Assembly: GCA_013215465.1 (NCBI GenBank)
Contig: JABSOW010000001.1
Span: forward strand, 1-64,000
Direction of reading: 5' to 3'
Source of the DNA: Colwellia sp.
Lineage (GTDB): Bacteria > Pseudomonadota > Gammaproteobacteria > Enterobacterales > Alteromonadaceae
Length of the DNA: 64,000 bases
The notes beneath the pieces were generated by a model that made no database searches, was not told where the DNA came from, and saw nothing but the letters and a program-made list of their open reading frames with translations. Every line of letters begins with the position of its first letter. The first letter of the stretch is position 1. Positions 8,378 to 18,079 of the stretch are shown piece after piece. The position numbers were made by a program, and so were the translations under genes.

Positions 8378-9094
8378 ATGATCAAAAGAATTGCCATTGT
8401 AGAAGATGAAGCGGCTATTAGAGAAAACTATGCGGATGTTTTACGTAGTCAGGGTTATCAAGTACAAACTTACGCCAGTAGAGCTACCGCTACGCAAGCC
8501 TTTAATCTACGTTTACCAAACCTAGTAATTTTAGATATAGGTTTAAATGAAGAATATGACGGCGGCTTTGTTTTGTGTCAGCAACTTAGAGCTAAATCAG
8601 CTACTTTGCCTATTATATTTTTAACCGCACGTGACAATGATTTTGATACCGTATCTGGTTTGCGTATTGGCGCTGATGACTATCTAACCAAAGATATTAG
8701 CTTACCCCACTTAACGGCGCGTATATCAGCATTATTTCGTCGCCAAGAAGCACTAAAACAACCGGTTAACGATGAACATATTACTCGCACAGGCGCCTTA
8801 ATGGTTGATAGCCAACGTATGTGTATTACCTGGCAAAACAACTCTGTTGAGTTAACTATTACCGAATTTTGGTTAGTTCACGCCTTGGCCAAGCATCCTG
8901 GTCATGTTAAAAACCGGACACAACTGATGAGTGATTCAAAAATATTTGTTGATGACAGTACTATCACCTCCCATATTAAACGTATACGTAAAAAATTTAT
9001 GCGAAACGACAGTCACTTTGACTGCATAGAAACCGTTTATGGTATGGGCTATCGCTGGTTAAGTGTTAACAGCGCGACGGATGATAAAGCTTAA
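8378..9094 (+). CDS. pdsR: Dedicated-sortase-system response regulator PdsR
   Basis: An OmpR/PhoB-type response regulator of 238 residues. The receiver domain (1-120) has the acidic pair in IAIVEDEAAIREN, the phosphoacceptor Asp53 in LVILDIGLN, and the conserved Lys in DDYLTKDIS. The C-terminal winged helix (about 135-230) ends VYGMGYRWL, typical of this class. The next gene encodes its kinase, and the reading frames abut or overlap, so they form an operon. The assignment to the sortase-dedicated subfamily follows from the divergent pdsO and the unusual kinase; in that system it should control sortase and target expression. Confidence 0.8.
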   Translation: MIKRIAIVEDEAAIRENYADVLRSQGYQVQTYASRATATQAFNLRLPNLVILDIGLNEEYDGGFVLCQQLRAKSATLPIIFLTARDNDFDTVSGLRIGADDYLTKDISLPHLTARISALFRRQEALKQPVNDEHITRTGALMVDSQRMCITWQNNSVELTITEFWLVHALAKHPGHVKNRTQLMSDSKIFVDDSTITSHIKRIRKKFMRNDSHFDCIETVYGMGYRWLSVNSATDDKA

Positions 9095-11315
9095 TATGGT
9101 GAATGGTAAACGTTTCAAACTACACTTTAAATTACGCTTTGGCCTGCGAGCAAAATTATTATTGCTGTCAAGTTTCCTGTTTATTATTCCTTGGTTTGGT
9201 TATCAATATGTTTGGGAAATGGAAAAATATTTACGTTTTGGCCAAGAACAAACATTAGTAGGCACCGCACGCGCTTTAGCTACCGCACTGCATGAGCGTG
9301 AAAACCTATTTAATAATCAAGCCAGCTTTTTACCTAATGTTGAACAAGGCAAAGATCTTTATGGCTATCAATTAACGCAAGCCATTCAATTAGACGGTTT
9401 ATCGAGTGACTGGCCTGACTTTAACCAACGCACACATTTTTATCACCAGCAACAACAGCTGTTCGCCAAAGAGCCATTAAGTCTTAATTTTAAAGCCAGT
9501 GTCGGTAAATACGATAAATTTTTATATTTGTTTTTTCAGGTCGTTGATAACCATATTATCTTTCGTGGTAAAAATAGCCGTAGCATTACCAATAACGATC
9601 ATTTAGCCCTCTCTTTTAGTGATAATAACAACAAGTTAAATCGTTTCATCATTAGTAATAAACAAGCTGGTTGGCTATCTGCCTTTAGCATCACTGATGA
9701 TGACAGCAATATTCCTGAGCCGGCACCGCACATTCAAGGCCACTGGTTATTAACCCCACAAGGCTATAATGTCGAGTTAAGAGTACCCTTGGATAACTTA
9801 GGCGATAACATTGCTTTTGCTTTTTTTGACGTCGATAAAGCCGATAGTGAAGCAGTTTCAGCAATTGGCTCAGCTGATCCTAGTAACGCTGAAAGTTTAG
9901 GCACTATTGTCGTGCCCTCGCCCGAGATTGAACGTATTGTTAAAGGTATGCGTTATTCTAATTCTAGCATTTGGGTGGTTGATCAACACCATAGAGTGCT
10001 AGCTAGCGCAGGGTCGCTAAAATCTGCTAATGGTGTCTGGCAAGCAAAGGAAAAACAGCTCAGTGCCGCTGAAAAGAATAGTTTTTGGTATCAGTTTAAG
10101 CAACAGCTATTATTACCGCTATATTATAAAGTGTTAACTAAACCGCCGACCGACTTTATCGACCAACTCTATGATGCCCAACATTTAAGAGGTGAACATA
10201 TTGCTAGTGCATTAAGCGGAGAAGCAACGTCTCAATGGCGTTTAACAACGGATAAAAAAGCCTTAGTACTTTCGGCCGCCTACCCTATTTTTATTAACAA
10301 TCAAGTACAAGGTGCCGTTATTGTTGAAGAAACTACCAATGGTATTAGAACCCTAAGAAACCGCGCCTTAGAAAAATTATTTACCGCAATTTTAGCCATT
10401 ATGAGTTTAGGCGCGTTAGCCTTTCTTTTATTTGCCTCGCGCATTTCATCTCGTATTCGACATTTATCTACTCAAGCTGAATTAGCCATTGATAAACAAG
10501 GACGAATTATTGGCAAAATGCAAGCGTCTAATACTAATGATGAAATAGGTGATTTATCGCGCAGTTTTGCCACCGCAGTTAACCGCTTAAGTGAGTACAA
10601 TCATTATTTAGAAAACATGGCATCACGCTTATCTCATGAGTTAAGAACCCCTATTGCCGTGGTTAAAACCTCATTAGAAAATTTAAGTTTACTAGAACAG
10701 CAGCAAACGCCAGCAAATAAAAGTAACAGTCCTTATATTGAACGAGCGCAAACTGGCATTAATACCTTAAATTTGATCCTGACAAATATGAGTGAGGCAA
10801 CTCGACTTGAACAAATGCTAACCACCACCGAAAAAATTGATTTTGATTTACTACAGGTAGTTAATGGCTGTATTTCCGGTTATCGGCAAGTATATCCCAC
10901 CATAAAATTTAGCTTTAACAATGAAGACAATGCCAAGATAAAAACATTACTTTTACATGGCTCACCTGAGCATATAGTGCAACTGCTAGATAAGGTGATC
11001 AGTAATGGCGTTGAATTTAGTCAAGACCACATCATCACTATTGAATTACAAATGAACAATAATAATGCTGAGCTATTTATTAGCAATAATGGCATTTTAT
11101 TACCTGAGCAACTAAACGAAAATTTATTCGATTCTATGGTGTCACTACGTGATAAAAATCCAAAAGGTTATAGCAAGCAAGCTGTGCCGCATCTTGGTTT
11201 AGGTTTATATATTTCTCGACTAATTTGCCAGTTTCATCATGGAAAAATCAACGCCTATAATCATCAAAACCCTGAAGGTGTTACTGTGCAGATAAGCTTG
11301 CCTACCAAAGTCTAA
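9081..11315 (+). CDS. pdsS: Dedicated-sortase-system sensor histidine kinase PdsS
   Basis: A large membrane histidine kinase of 744 residues. A first membrane segment is near 25-40 (LLLLSSFLFIIPWFGYQYV), followed by an unusually long periplasmic region of about 390 residues, a second segment near 432-455, a HAMP-like linker, and a HisKA domain with RLSHELRTPI where His519 is the phosphate acceptor. The ATPase domain has the G-box LGLGLYIS near 706. The long sensor fits the family of sortase-dedicated kinases. I used the ATG at 9081, which overlaps pdsR by 14 nt; the ATG at 9096 is an alternative. The signal sensed is unknown. Confidence 0.8.
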   Translation: MIKLNMVNGKRFKLHFKLRFGLRAKLLLLSSFLFIIPWFGYQYVWEMEKYLRFGQEQTLVGTARALATALHERENLFNNQASFLPNVEQGKDLYGYQLTQAIQLDGLSSDWPDFNQRTHFYHQQQQLFAKEPLSLNFKASVGKYDKFLYLFFQVVDNHIIFRGKNSRSITNNDHLALSFSDNNNKLNRFIISNKQAGWLSAFSITDDDSNIPEPAPHIQGHWLLTPQGYNVELRVPLDNLGDNIAFAFFDVDKADSEAVSAIGSADPSNAESLGTIVVPSPEIERIVKGMRYSNSSIWVVDQHHRVLASAGSLKSANGVWQAKEKQLSAAEKNSFWYQFKQQLLLPLYYKVLTKPPTDFIDQLYDAQHLRGEHIASALSGEATSQWRLTTDKKALVLSAAYPIFINNQVQGAVIVEETTNGIRTLRNRALEKLFTAILAIMSLGALAFLLFASRISSRIRHLSTQAELAIDKQGRIIGKMQASNTNDEIGDLSRSFATAVNRLSEYNHYLENMASRLSHELRTPIAVVKTSLENLSLLEQQQTPANKSNSPYIERAQTGINTLNLILTNMSEATRLEQMLTTTEKIDFDLLQVVNGCISGYRQVYPTIKFSFNNEDNAKIKTLLLHGSPEHIVQLLDKVISNGVEFSQDHIITIELQMNNNNAELFISNNGILLPEQLNENLFDSMVSLRDKNPKGYSKQAVPHLGLGLYISRLICQFHHGKINAYNHQNPEGVTVQISLPTKV

Positions 11316-11430
11316 TAACACCTTTTTTTGACTCGCGCCTATACTGAGATACTCAATATCCCGTTAGATGCAAAACCCAGTAAGCATTAATAAAATATAA
11401 GAACTCTGCTTATACACTTAAGGTGTAGTA

Positions 11431-13086
11431 ATTATTCTAATAAATAAAATATCTAGTAAACACCTTAAAGGTGATATCTTTGGCGGCTTAACCGCAGCAG
11501 TGATAGCGCTACCATTAGCGTTAGCATTTGGCGTGTCATCGGGTGCTGGTGCTATCGCTGGTGTTTACGGCGCTATTTTTGTTGGCTTTTTCGCGGCCTT
11601 ATTTGGCGGTACTGCCACCCAAATATCAGGTCCAACAGGGCCTATGAGTATAGTGATGGCATTAGTATTAACACAGTTAATCGCTAGTCATCCTGACACT
11701 GGTTTGGTATTAGCTTTTAGTTGTGTAATTTTAGCCGGTTTATTTCAAATATTATTTGGCTTACTTAAACTAGGTAAGTATTTTGTTATGGTGCCCTACC
11801 CAGTTATTTCGGGCTTTATGACCGGCATTGGCATTATTATTATTTTACTGCAAATATCGCCACTATTAGGTAATGCCAGTTATAGCAACGCGTTAACTGC
11901 GCTAATAAATATTCCCAACGCCTTTAATCAACAAAATATTTTTGCCTCCGCACTGGGGATAGTGACACTGTTACTGATGATTTATTGGCCTAAAAAGTGG
12001 ACTAAAGTGATCCCCGCACCACTGTTTGCGTTACTCGCCTTAACACTCATTAGCTCAGCCTTTTTTAGCCAACAAGGTATTGCTGTTATCGGTAAAATCC
12101 CTACCGGTTTTCCTAGTTTACTACTGCCTAGTTTCTCGTTAGAGACACTGTATCAAATTAGCTATTTCGCCTTTTTATTAGCGGTATTAGGGGCTATTGA
12201 TTCATTACTAACCTCAATGGTGGCTGATACCATGACCGAGAGCCATCATAATAGTGATAAAGAACTTATCGGCCAAGGGATCGCCAATACTATTGCTGGA
12301 TTTTTTGGTGCCTTACCGGGCGCTGGGGCGACTATGCGCACGGCCATTAATATTCGCGCTGGCGGTAAAACCCCCCTTTCTGGCATGGTGCATTCTGTTA
12401 CCTTATTAATTGTTATTCTTTGGGCCGGAGATTACGCACAGTATATTCCTCATACGGTGCTCGCCGGTATGTTAATTAAAGTGGGTCTTGATATTATTGA
12501 TTGGCGCTTTATTTTTCAGATAAAAAAAGTAGGCGTTTTTTCGGCGTCTTTAATGTTGTTGGTTTTACTACTAACTGTTTTTGTTGATTTAATAACTGCG
12601 GTGTTAGTGGGGATGTTTATCGCTAATTTAGTTACCTTAGATCGTTTAACCCATATCCAACTTGATAATATTACCTTTACCAAAGGTAATGAATTAGTCC
12701 GTGAAATATCCTCAAATCAGGTGAATACAGAGTTAACTGATGATATTCAAAAAAACCTCAGTAAATCCTTAGCAAGCACCTTATTATTGGCAATTGACGG
12801 CCCAGTTAGTTTTGCTGTTTCTAGAGAGTTATCTCGTCGCTTTACTGAAAACTTAGCCTTTACCACGTTAGTAATCGATTTATCAAAAGCTAAACTAATA
12901 GGCACAACAACCGCGCTGATGATTATAGATCTTATCGAGCGTACTAAAACAAACAATAAAACAGTGTTGGTTATCACCGGCAATGAAAAAATCAATCAAT
13001 CCCTACACAAACTATCGTTAGCTACGTTATTAGATAAAAAGTATCAATTCGTTAATAGAGAACAAGCACTGCAAACCATCATTTAA
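11431..13086 (+). CDS. SulP-family anion transporter with apparent ATT start
   Basis: A SulP (SLC26-like) permease for sulfate, bicarbonate or another anion. The family opening KHLKGDIFGGLTAAVIALPL is followed by about 12 membrane segments and a STAS domain (about 430-551; LLAIDGPVSFAVSRELSRRF). In this frame there is no ATG, GTG or TTG between the upstream TAA and the family's conserved N-terminus. An ATT at 11431 is preceded by AAGGTG with 5-base spacing, a good ribosome site, so translation probably begins there (551 residues). The next start, a GTG at 11500, would delete the first conserved helix. It follows pdsS by 115 bases and is probably separate. Confidence 0.8.
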   Translation: MILINKISSKHLKGDIFGGLTAAVIALPLALAFGVSSGAGAIAGVYGAIFVGFFAALFGGTATQISGPTGPMSIVMALVLTQLIASHPDTGLVLAFSCVILAGLFQILFGLLKLGKYFVMVPYPVISGFMTGIGIIIILLQISPLLGNASYSNALTALINIPNAFNQQNIFASALGIVTLLLMIYWPKKWTKVIPAPLFALLALTLISSAFFSQQGIAVIGKIPTGFPSLLLPSFSLETLYQISYFAFLLAVLGAIDSLLTSMVADTMTESHHNSDKELIGQGIANTIAGFFGALPGAGATMRTAINIRAGGKTPLSGMVHSVTLLIVILWAGDYAQYIPHTVLAGMLIKVGLDIIDWRFIFQIKKVGVFSASLMLLVLLLTVFVDLITAVLVGMFIANLVTLDRLTHIQLDNITFTKGNELVREISSNQVNTELTDDIQKNLSKSLASTLLLAIDGPVSFAVSRELSRRFTENLAFTTLVIDLSKAKLIGTTTALMIIDLIERTKTNNKTVLVITGNEKINQSLHKLSLATLLDKKYQFVNREQALQTII

Positions 13087-13249
13087 TAATGGTCGGTATA
13101 TCATCAATTACCTTATCACTAGTTGATATAAAAGACTTATTTCCATTATTAATGAAATTGTTCTAGACATCAGCGCAGTTTTTAATACAATCACGCCACT
13201 TATCAATTTTGATAAGTTTTATATAATTACCGTCCTGGAGAAGTAAAAA

Positions 13250-13438
13250 ATGAATGTTGATCAACATATCAAAGTAGCACAATGGCACTTAGAGCAAGCT
13301 CGCTTACACAATGTAAGTGATCACACTTGTGGCTGTCCTGCTAACAAGCACGACCAACGTGCTATCGATGCTGTTGAAGCGGGTTTAATCATCGAAGAAA
13401 AAGCTTGTACTTTAGATGCTAAAGAAGCACGCGCTTAA
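13250..13438 (+). CDS. Small His/Cys-containing hypothetical protein
   Basis: This frame encodes 62 residues beginning MNVDQHIKVAQWHLEQARLH, with a good ribosome site (GGAG, 7 bases upstream). The centre has a dense set of possible metal ligands (HTCGCPANKHDQR) and the remainder is helical and acidic. The family is unknown to me, although the composition suggests a small metal-binding or regulatory protein. It is monocistronic, ending at the bidirectional terminator at 13488-13524. Confidence 0.6.
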   Translation: MNVDQHIKVAQWHLEQARLHNVSDHTCGCPANKHDQRAIDAVEAGLIIEEKACTLDAKEARA

Positions 13439-13487
13439 GCATAATAGCTTGATTAAAGTATTAAACTTTATGACAAAATAATTTTTT

Positions 13488-13524
13488 AAAAGAGTGGCGA
13501 CAACATGAATGTCATCACTCTTTT
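13488..13524. terminator. Bidirectional terminator
   Basis: Stem AAAAGAGTG / CACTCTTTT with inner GACA/TGTC pairing closes a small loop; T-runs on both strands suit termination of both convergent genes. Confidence 0.8.
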
Positions 13525-13539
13525 AGTGAAATAAAACGC

Positions 13540-14442
13540 TTAACCTACGCCTCGACTGGCAATAATCTCTCTGTTATTACCTAATTCAAACAGTATATCT
13601 ACTTTCGTCGGTAGTACATTTAAGCCATGAATTGTTAACCGTTGGAAAAATTGGATGAATTCATTCACTTCCACTGTACTCATCACGCCATTAGCACTCC
13701 CTATATTGGCATTCACTTTTGCTAACTTTTGCTCTTGCTCTAAACGCCATTTAAAAACCACCTCAAAACTTGGCGCCTTTAACATTAGCCAAGTATCCAT
13801 AAAAGCATATAGCGGCTGATAATCATGCTGTAATGAGTAATTCACTTGCTTACGCCAAGTTCCCTGCGGATCATGTTGTGTTTCTAGCGCATTTATCGGT
13901 AAGCTTAAATCATTTGAGTTTTCTGCAGGTATACCCCAACACCAGCCTTCAAACAGTACAATATCAACACCTGATGTTGCCGTTAAGCAGTCTGTCATTG
14001 GCAAAGGATTATCTTGGGCTTTATCAAATTGTGGCAAATAAATAGCTTTATTGGATTTTTTTGAGTCTTTAAGCTGTGCTAATACTGACTTTAATAAATT
14101 CACATCATGAGTACCGGGTACCCCACGAGTTTTAAATAGTGGATGATATTGCCGTGCTAATTGCTGGCGCTGCACTCTACCAAAGTAAAAATCATCAAGT
14201 GATAACACCACAACAGATAAACCGAATTGCTTGTTAAGGTAATCACCTAAAAATTTAGCCAAAGTCGATTTACCTGAGCCCTGACAACCATTGATACCAA
14301 CAAAAAAGGTACTCTTATTTGGTTGTTTCGCTTGTTGCAGATAATTAAAAAACAACTTATCAGCCAAAGGAATATAAAACTCTTTAGCTGTGTTAGCAAA
14401 ACTTTCCGGCAAATTATTGTTAACAATAAACGCAGACAACAT
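13540..14442 (-). CDS. P-loop kinase, D-glycerate 3-kinase type
   Basis: A 300-residue cytoplasmic kinase of the phosphoribulokinase/uridine kinase fold. The Walker A motif is at about 49-60 (GINGCQGSGKST), followed by VVLSLDDFYFGRVQRQQLA and the substrate-binding stretch TRGVPGTHDVNL. This layout is shared by plant-type glycerate 3-kinase and the yeast YGR205w group; bacterial members are usually annotated that way, but their substrate has often not been tested. A Trp-rich segment (LFEGWCWG) corresponds to the acidic Walker B position. It is monocistronic and convergent with the small upstream gene. Confidence 0.7.
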   Translation of the reverse strand: MLSAFIVNNNLPESFANTAKEFYIPLADKLFFNYLQQAKQPNKSTFFVGINGCQGSGKSTLAKFLGDYLNKQFGLSVVVLSLDDFYFGRVQRQQLARQYHPLFKTRGVPGTHDVNLLKSVLAQLKDSKKSNKAIYLPQFDKAQDNPLPMTDCLTATSGVDIVLFEGWCWGIPAENSNDLSLPINALETQHDPQGTWRKQVNYSLQHDYQPLYAFMDTWLMLKAPSFEVVFKWRLEQEQKLAKVNANIGSANGVMSTVEVNEFIQFFQRLTIHGLNVLPTKVDILFELGNNREIIASRGVG

Positions 14443-14613
14443 AAATAATTCCCAATTATTTTATAAATTATGTTCAAAAACACATCGATTATAAATGACT
14501 TTCGTAAGGTTAAGTAAAGAAATGTAAAAACGCCTATGGGTGATGAACTTATCAACTAATCACCTATCTACCTTGGTGAATTTATTCTCTTATAAAAATC
14601 ATAGGAAACATTA

Positions 14614-16137
14614 ATGAAAATACAAATGGCTTATCCTCAAAGATACCTACGGGTTCCAACACTTTTTTTAACCTTTTTGCTGTCATTATCACTTTTTGGT
14701 TGTGGTAGTAGTGATGACAATGATGGTACTGGTTACATTCAGTTATATAATTTGTCTGCTAATTCCCCAGGAATATATTTAACCACAGACAAATATGACG
14801 ATGATGACTTTGATGAAAAAACGCATTCGCCAATATTATATACCAAAGTAAGTAGTCGACTGACCTATGATAGTGACACTTACGATATAGAATTAGCTTG
14901 GCAAAATGAATATAACAATGACTATGATTTAGAGATTGTTTATCAGAGTCAATTACAAGTAAACAAAGATACTATTGAATTGGTGGTAGTAACAGAAGAT
15001 ATTAAAGCGCCAACCGTACTCGTTTATGATATTCCCGTTAGAGATGACAACGAAGTTGATGACGATATCAATGATGAAATTTTCAATATTAGAGTACTTA
15101 ATATGCATACCTTATCTGCAGGCGTGGATATGTATTATTCAGAATCACATGAAACCTTCAATGAGGCGACGTTATTAAACCAAACCCATTATAGCGAAAT
15201 GTCTGAGAACCAAAAAATTGCGCAAGATGGTTATATTTTTTACCTCACATCAGCAGGCAGCGATGAGGTGTTATATCAATCAAAAAATATCGATTTTCCC
15301 TATGCCTCTGAATACATTATGATCATTAGAGAAAATACCGGCGTTGGTTCATCGCCATTTATACTAGATAAAATATCTACCTCATCTATCACTGAGTATT
15401 CCGACACCAATGCGGAAGCCAGTTATCGTGTATTTAATGGTATTATTGAGCACGAGCTCTTACCTCAATATGAAAACAGTTTCGACTTTCACCTTGATGG
15501 TATCGATAACTCCCCAGAGGTTTCAGCATTAAATTTTGGTGAATTTAGCCAGTCAATTATTACTGATTCAGGTGACTATAGTATGAGTGTGGTTACACCC
15601 GTAGCCCAAAGCCCAATACTGAGTAACCATTTGTTAGCGTTAACCGAAAACACTGATAAAACCGTATTTTTCTATCTTTTAGAAGAAGCAGTAGACGAAG
15701 ATGGTGATGGTAACATAGACGAAGATGGCGATGGTTATATTGATGAAATAGAAATTACCATTAACTCGCTAGTGGTCGATAATAGCCAAAGTAACAGTAT
15801 TTATAGCCATCAAATGAAGGTGATAAACCTAATAGATCAAGATAACATTATTGATGATTTTAGCAATATTAAAGTTTACTTTGTTCGCAGTGATGAAATC
15901 ATTGCCACTGCAGACCAATATATAACGGCAATTTTTGCACAACCAAGCTCTGTGACATTATTAAACAACACTTACACTGTTTATGTTATTGGCAGACTTG
16001 ATAGTAGTGACATTATCCTCTCGGCTAGTGAATTAATACTTAACGAAGACAGTAAAGATCAATTTATTATCTTAGAAAAAGACCTAAATTCTGCCACTGG
16101 CTATGGTGTGAACTTTGCCAATCAAACCAGCGAATAA
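14614..16137 (+). CDS. Large exported lipoprotein with DxDGDG calcium-type repeat (DUF4397-like)
   Basis: A 507-residue surface or periplasmic lipoprotein. The signal peptide ends in the lipobox LFGC with Cys30 as the lipidated residue, followed by a Ser/Asp tether. The body is beta-rich with repeated modules of about 100 residues (YIQLYNLSANSPGIYLTTD; FNIRVLNMHTLSAGVDMYY; YRVFNGI), the pattern of DUF4397 proteins. Around 358-372 is an acidic insert (DEDGDGNIDEDGDGYIDE) resembling EF-hand or thrombospondin type 3 calcium loops. It ends at the hairpin at 16177. The function is unknown; cell-surface adhesion or scaffold is only a guess. Confidence 0.65.
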   Translation: MKIQMAYPQRYLRVPTLFLTFLLSLSLFGCGSSDDNDGTGYIQLYNLSANSPGIYLTTDKYDDDDFDEKTHSPILYTKVSSRLTYDSDTYDIELAWQNEYNNDYDLEIVYQSQLQVNKDTIELVVVTEDIKAPTVLVYDIPVRDDNEVDDDINDEIFNIRVLNMHTLSAGVDMYYSESHETFNEATLLNQTHYSEMSENQKIAQDGYIFYLTSAGSDEVLYQSKNIDFPYASEYIMIIRENTGVGSSPFILDKISTSSITEYSDTNAEASYRVFNGIIEHELLPQYENSFDFHLDGIDNSPEVSALNFGEFSQSIITDSGDYSMSVVTPVAQSPILSNHLLALTENTDKTVFFYLLEEAVDEDGDGNIDEDGDGYIDEIEITINSLVVDNSQSNSIYSHQMKVINLIDQDNIIDDFSNIKVYFVRSDEIIATADQYITAIFAQPSSVTLLNNTYTVYVIGRLDSSDIILSASELILNEDSKDQFIILEKDLNSATGYGVNFANQTSE

Positions 16138-16176
16138 CTAACGCAATAATGATTTAAAAAGTCATTAAAAATAAAT

Positions 16177-16214
16177 AGTCCTTGAATAACTCGCTATTGA
16201 ATTATTCAAGGACT
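16177..16214. terminator. Strong hairpin after the lipoprotein gene
   Basis: A 13-bp perfect stem (AGTCCTTGAATAA and its complement) with a 12-base loop. It has no long T-run, but its position 40 bases after a stop codon suits transcript end formation. Confidence 0.65.
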
Positions 16215-16294
16215 GACAAAATATTGTCATCTTCGAAATCACGCATCAACAATATTATGGTGAATTTAACGCTTATTTTTCCTGAGCTTCACCT

Positions 16295-16978
16295 TCACTC
16301 TACAGCCAATAATTGTACGCCATCTGAAAACTGTAAACGGGCATATTTACCTAAGCTTAAATGCAAACCGGGCTCAGTTTCTGCTAATTTAACAACCGAA
16401 TAATTTACATGTAGCGGTTGTAAGTAAGGAATAGTTGAGATATCTAAAAACTCAGATAAACCGTCATGGTCATCATCACTGTAACCCTCGTCAATATCTG
16501 ATACTCCATCTCGGTCAGTGTCTGTGGTACTTAGCCGAGCTAAACTATTAACTAAGGGAATGGCAAAATATTTGCTCTGCGTTAATGGCTCACTACCGCT
16601 ATTAGTAGTATTACCACTGTCAGTACCGTCACAGATAATTCAATTAAACCCTTATTTTCATCCGGTAAATTAACTTGCCATGGGTCGATAAATACCTGTA
16701 ACTGATTAGCGCTAATTTGCGCCGATAGATACTCAGGTAAATGCCAGTCAATCTTATGTGTGTCTTGACTGTTTGAGTCGCTGATCACTAAATTAATAAC
16801 AGCTTCACCCAGATTTTTAGCGATTTGATTACTTTCAATACTGTTTTGCTGTAATGACATAGTGATACTTGGCGTAATATTCGTTTCGACAACATTAATA
16901 ATATGCTCACTATGAACAGCCCCATTTACCCCTTGCTCAAAGGTCAGTATCAACTGCTCTGGTGGTTGTGTTGTAGTT
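16295..16978 (-). pseudogene. Decayed gene for an exported protein with calcium-type repeats
   Basis: Two minus-strand frames together read as the C-terminal part of one protein. The upstream part (from about 16978) has beta-rich sequence ending GLIELSVTV; the downstream part, in another frame after a shift near 16605-16640, has DTDRDGVSDIDEGYSDDDHD and DGLSEFLDIS, a thrombospondin type 3-like calcium loop, then a C-terminal beta domain ending at the stop at 16295. The upstream end is cut by the transposase remnant. Both truncation and frameshift mark it as a pseudogene. The acidic repeats resemble those of the adjacent lipoprotein, so the two may have been functionally linked. Confidence 0.65.
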
Positions 16979-17003
16979 TAGTGTGGGTAACAGAAATTTC
17001 ATT

Positions 17004-17656
17004 TTATAAAGCCTCTTTTATCCACGTTTGATCTGAATATTCTTTGTTATCCTCCATAAATCTAAACCAACTCAAATAATTCTCAATGTAGTCAGTACCT
17101 ATGCCATTAAAGCGTTTCAACCAACCTTTCCATCGTTTCATGTAATTATTCAACGTTTGAATATGATAGATACCCTCAATTACTCGTTGATTATCAAGCC
17201 CTATTAGCCGCTTATGATCAATATCTAATTCCTCTGCAATACCTTTGTATGATAAGTTACCATCGGTACAAAGCACTGAGCCTGATGATAATAAAGGTTT
17301 TAATTGAGCTTGAATATTTTCTTTAGTATTTCGTTCTAAAACCTTGTGTGAAACAACACCACTGCGATCAAGCGCAATAAAAATAGGTACTTGCTTAATT
17401 CTGCCACCACCTCGTTTACGTGATTTACGCTCAATCTGTCTTTGCCTTTAAATGATTCTGGCAAAAAGGTTTCATCTGCTTCAATGACTCCCGTTAGCTC
17501 TGACGGATTAAAGCTGGCAGGCGCTTTAATAAACATGTGTCGCCATCGAAAAGACGTTCTAAGTGTTATGTTTAAGGCTTTAGCTGATTTTCTAAGAGAC
17601 ACGCCTTCCCACATTAACTTCGTGTATTCAATCCACTTCTCAGCCTTTTTTTTCAC
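17004..17656 (-). pseudogene. IS1595 (ISXO2-like) transposase remnant
   Basis: The first part (17336-17656) reads VKKKAEKWIEYTKLMWEGVS and GVIEADETFLPESFKGK, the helix-turn-helix and first catalytic DDE block of IS1595-family transposases. A frameshift near 17440 then moves the frame to RKSRKRGGGRIKQVPIFIAL and DRSGVVSHKVL, continuing into LCTDGNLSYKGIAEEL (second catalytic Asp) and an N-Y-L-S-W-F-R-F C-terminus. The N-terminal zinc ribbon is missing because stops precede 17656. It separates the decayed calcium-repeat gene from upstream sequence and is inactive. Confidence 0.8.
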
Positions 17657-17991
17657 TATAGGAGCTTTATATGATTATATTTAGGAGGGTATTGTAACGG
17701 AAAAGGACAAAAAGGATCACCTGATTTTAGGCATTGGTATAGGCGAAAATTAAACCACAATATAAAATTATTATTTATTGGCATGCTAGCAAGCGCATTC
17801 TATACCCATACCACCTCAAGATGCGAGTTTCAGGACTACAGCGAAATTATTGATCAAGGCGCATGCAACAGCAGATGTAAAAATGTGTTAAAGAGACAGT
17901 TGTTATTGAGTTTTTTGTTATTTATTTCTATACAAAAAAAGGAAAAATACTCTGTGTACATTTACTTTTGATGCGGTGCAGCAAAAAAGTG

Positions 17992-18020
17992 TTGACCGAT
18001 ACTATTTGGCTAGGTATACT
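17992..18020 (+). promoter_or_regulatory. Sigma-70 promoter of phasin copy 1
   Basis: TTGACC and TATACT separated by exactly 17 bases, 60 bases before the start codon; a near-consensus strong promoter. Confidence 0.8.
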
Positions 18021-18079
18021 CATTTCAAATCTTATTGCTGCACAGCAGCACAAAGCAAAACTCAACAGGAATATTAATT

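Noticed and set aside
16182..16403. Plus-strand frame of 73 codons after the lipoprotein gene
   Set aside because: It begins inside the terminator hairpin and is antisense to the calcium-repeat pseudogene, whose minus-strand reading is far more protein-like.
17783..17971. Plus-strand frame of 62 codons upstream of the phasin gene
   Set aside because: It covers intergenic repeat sequence (a CTCAAGATGCGAGTTTCAGG type word common between genes in this group), has no ribosome site and is Cys-rich without pattern.
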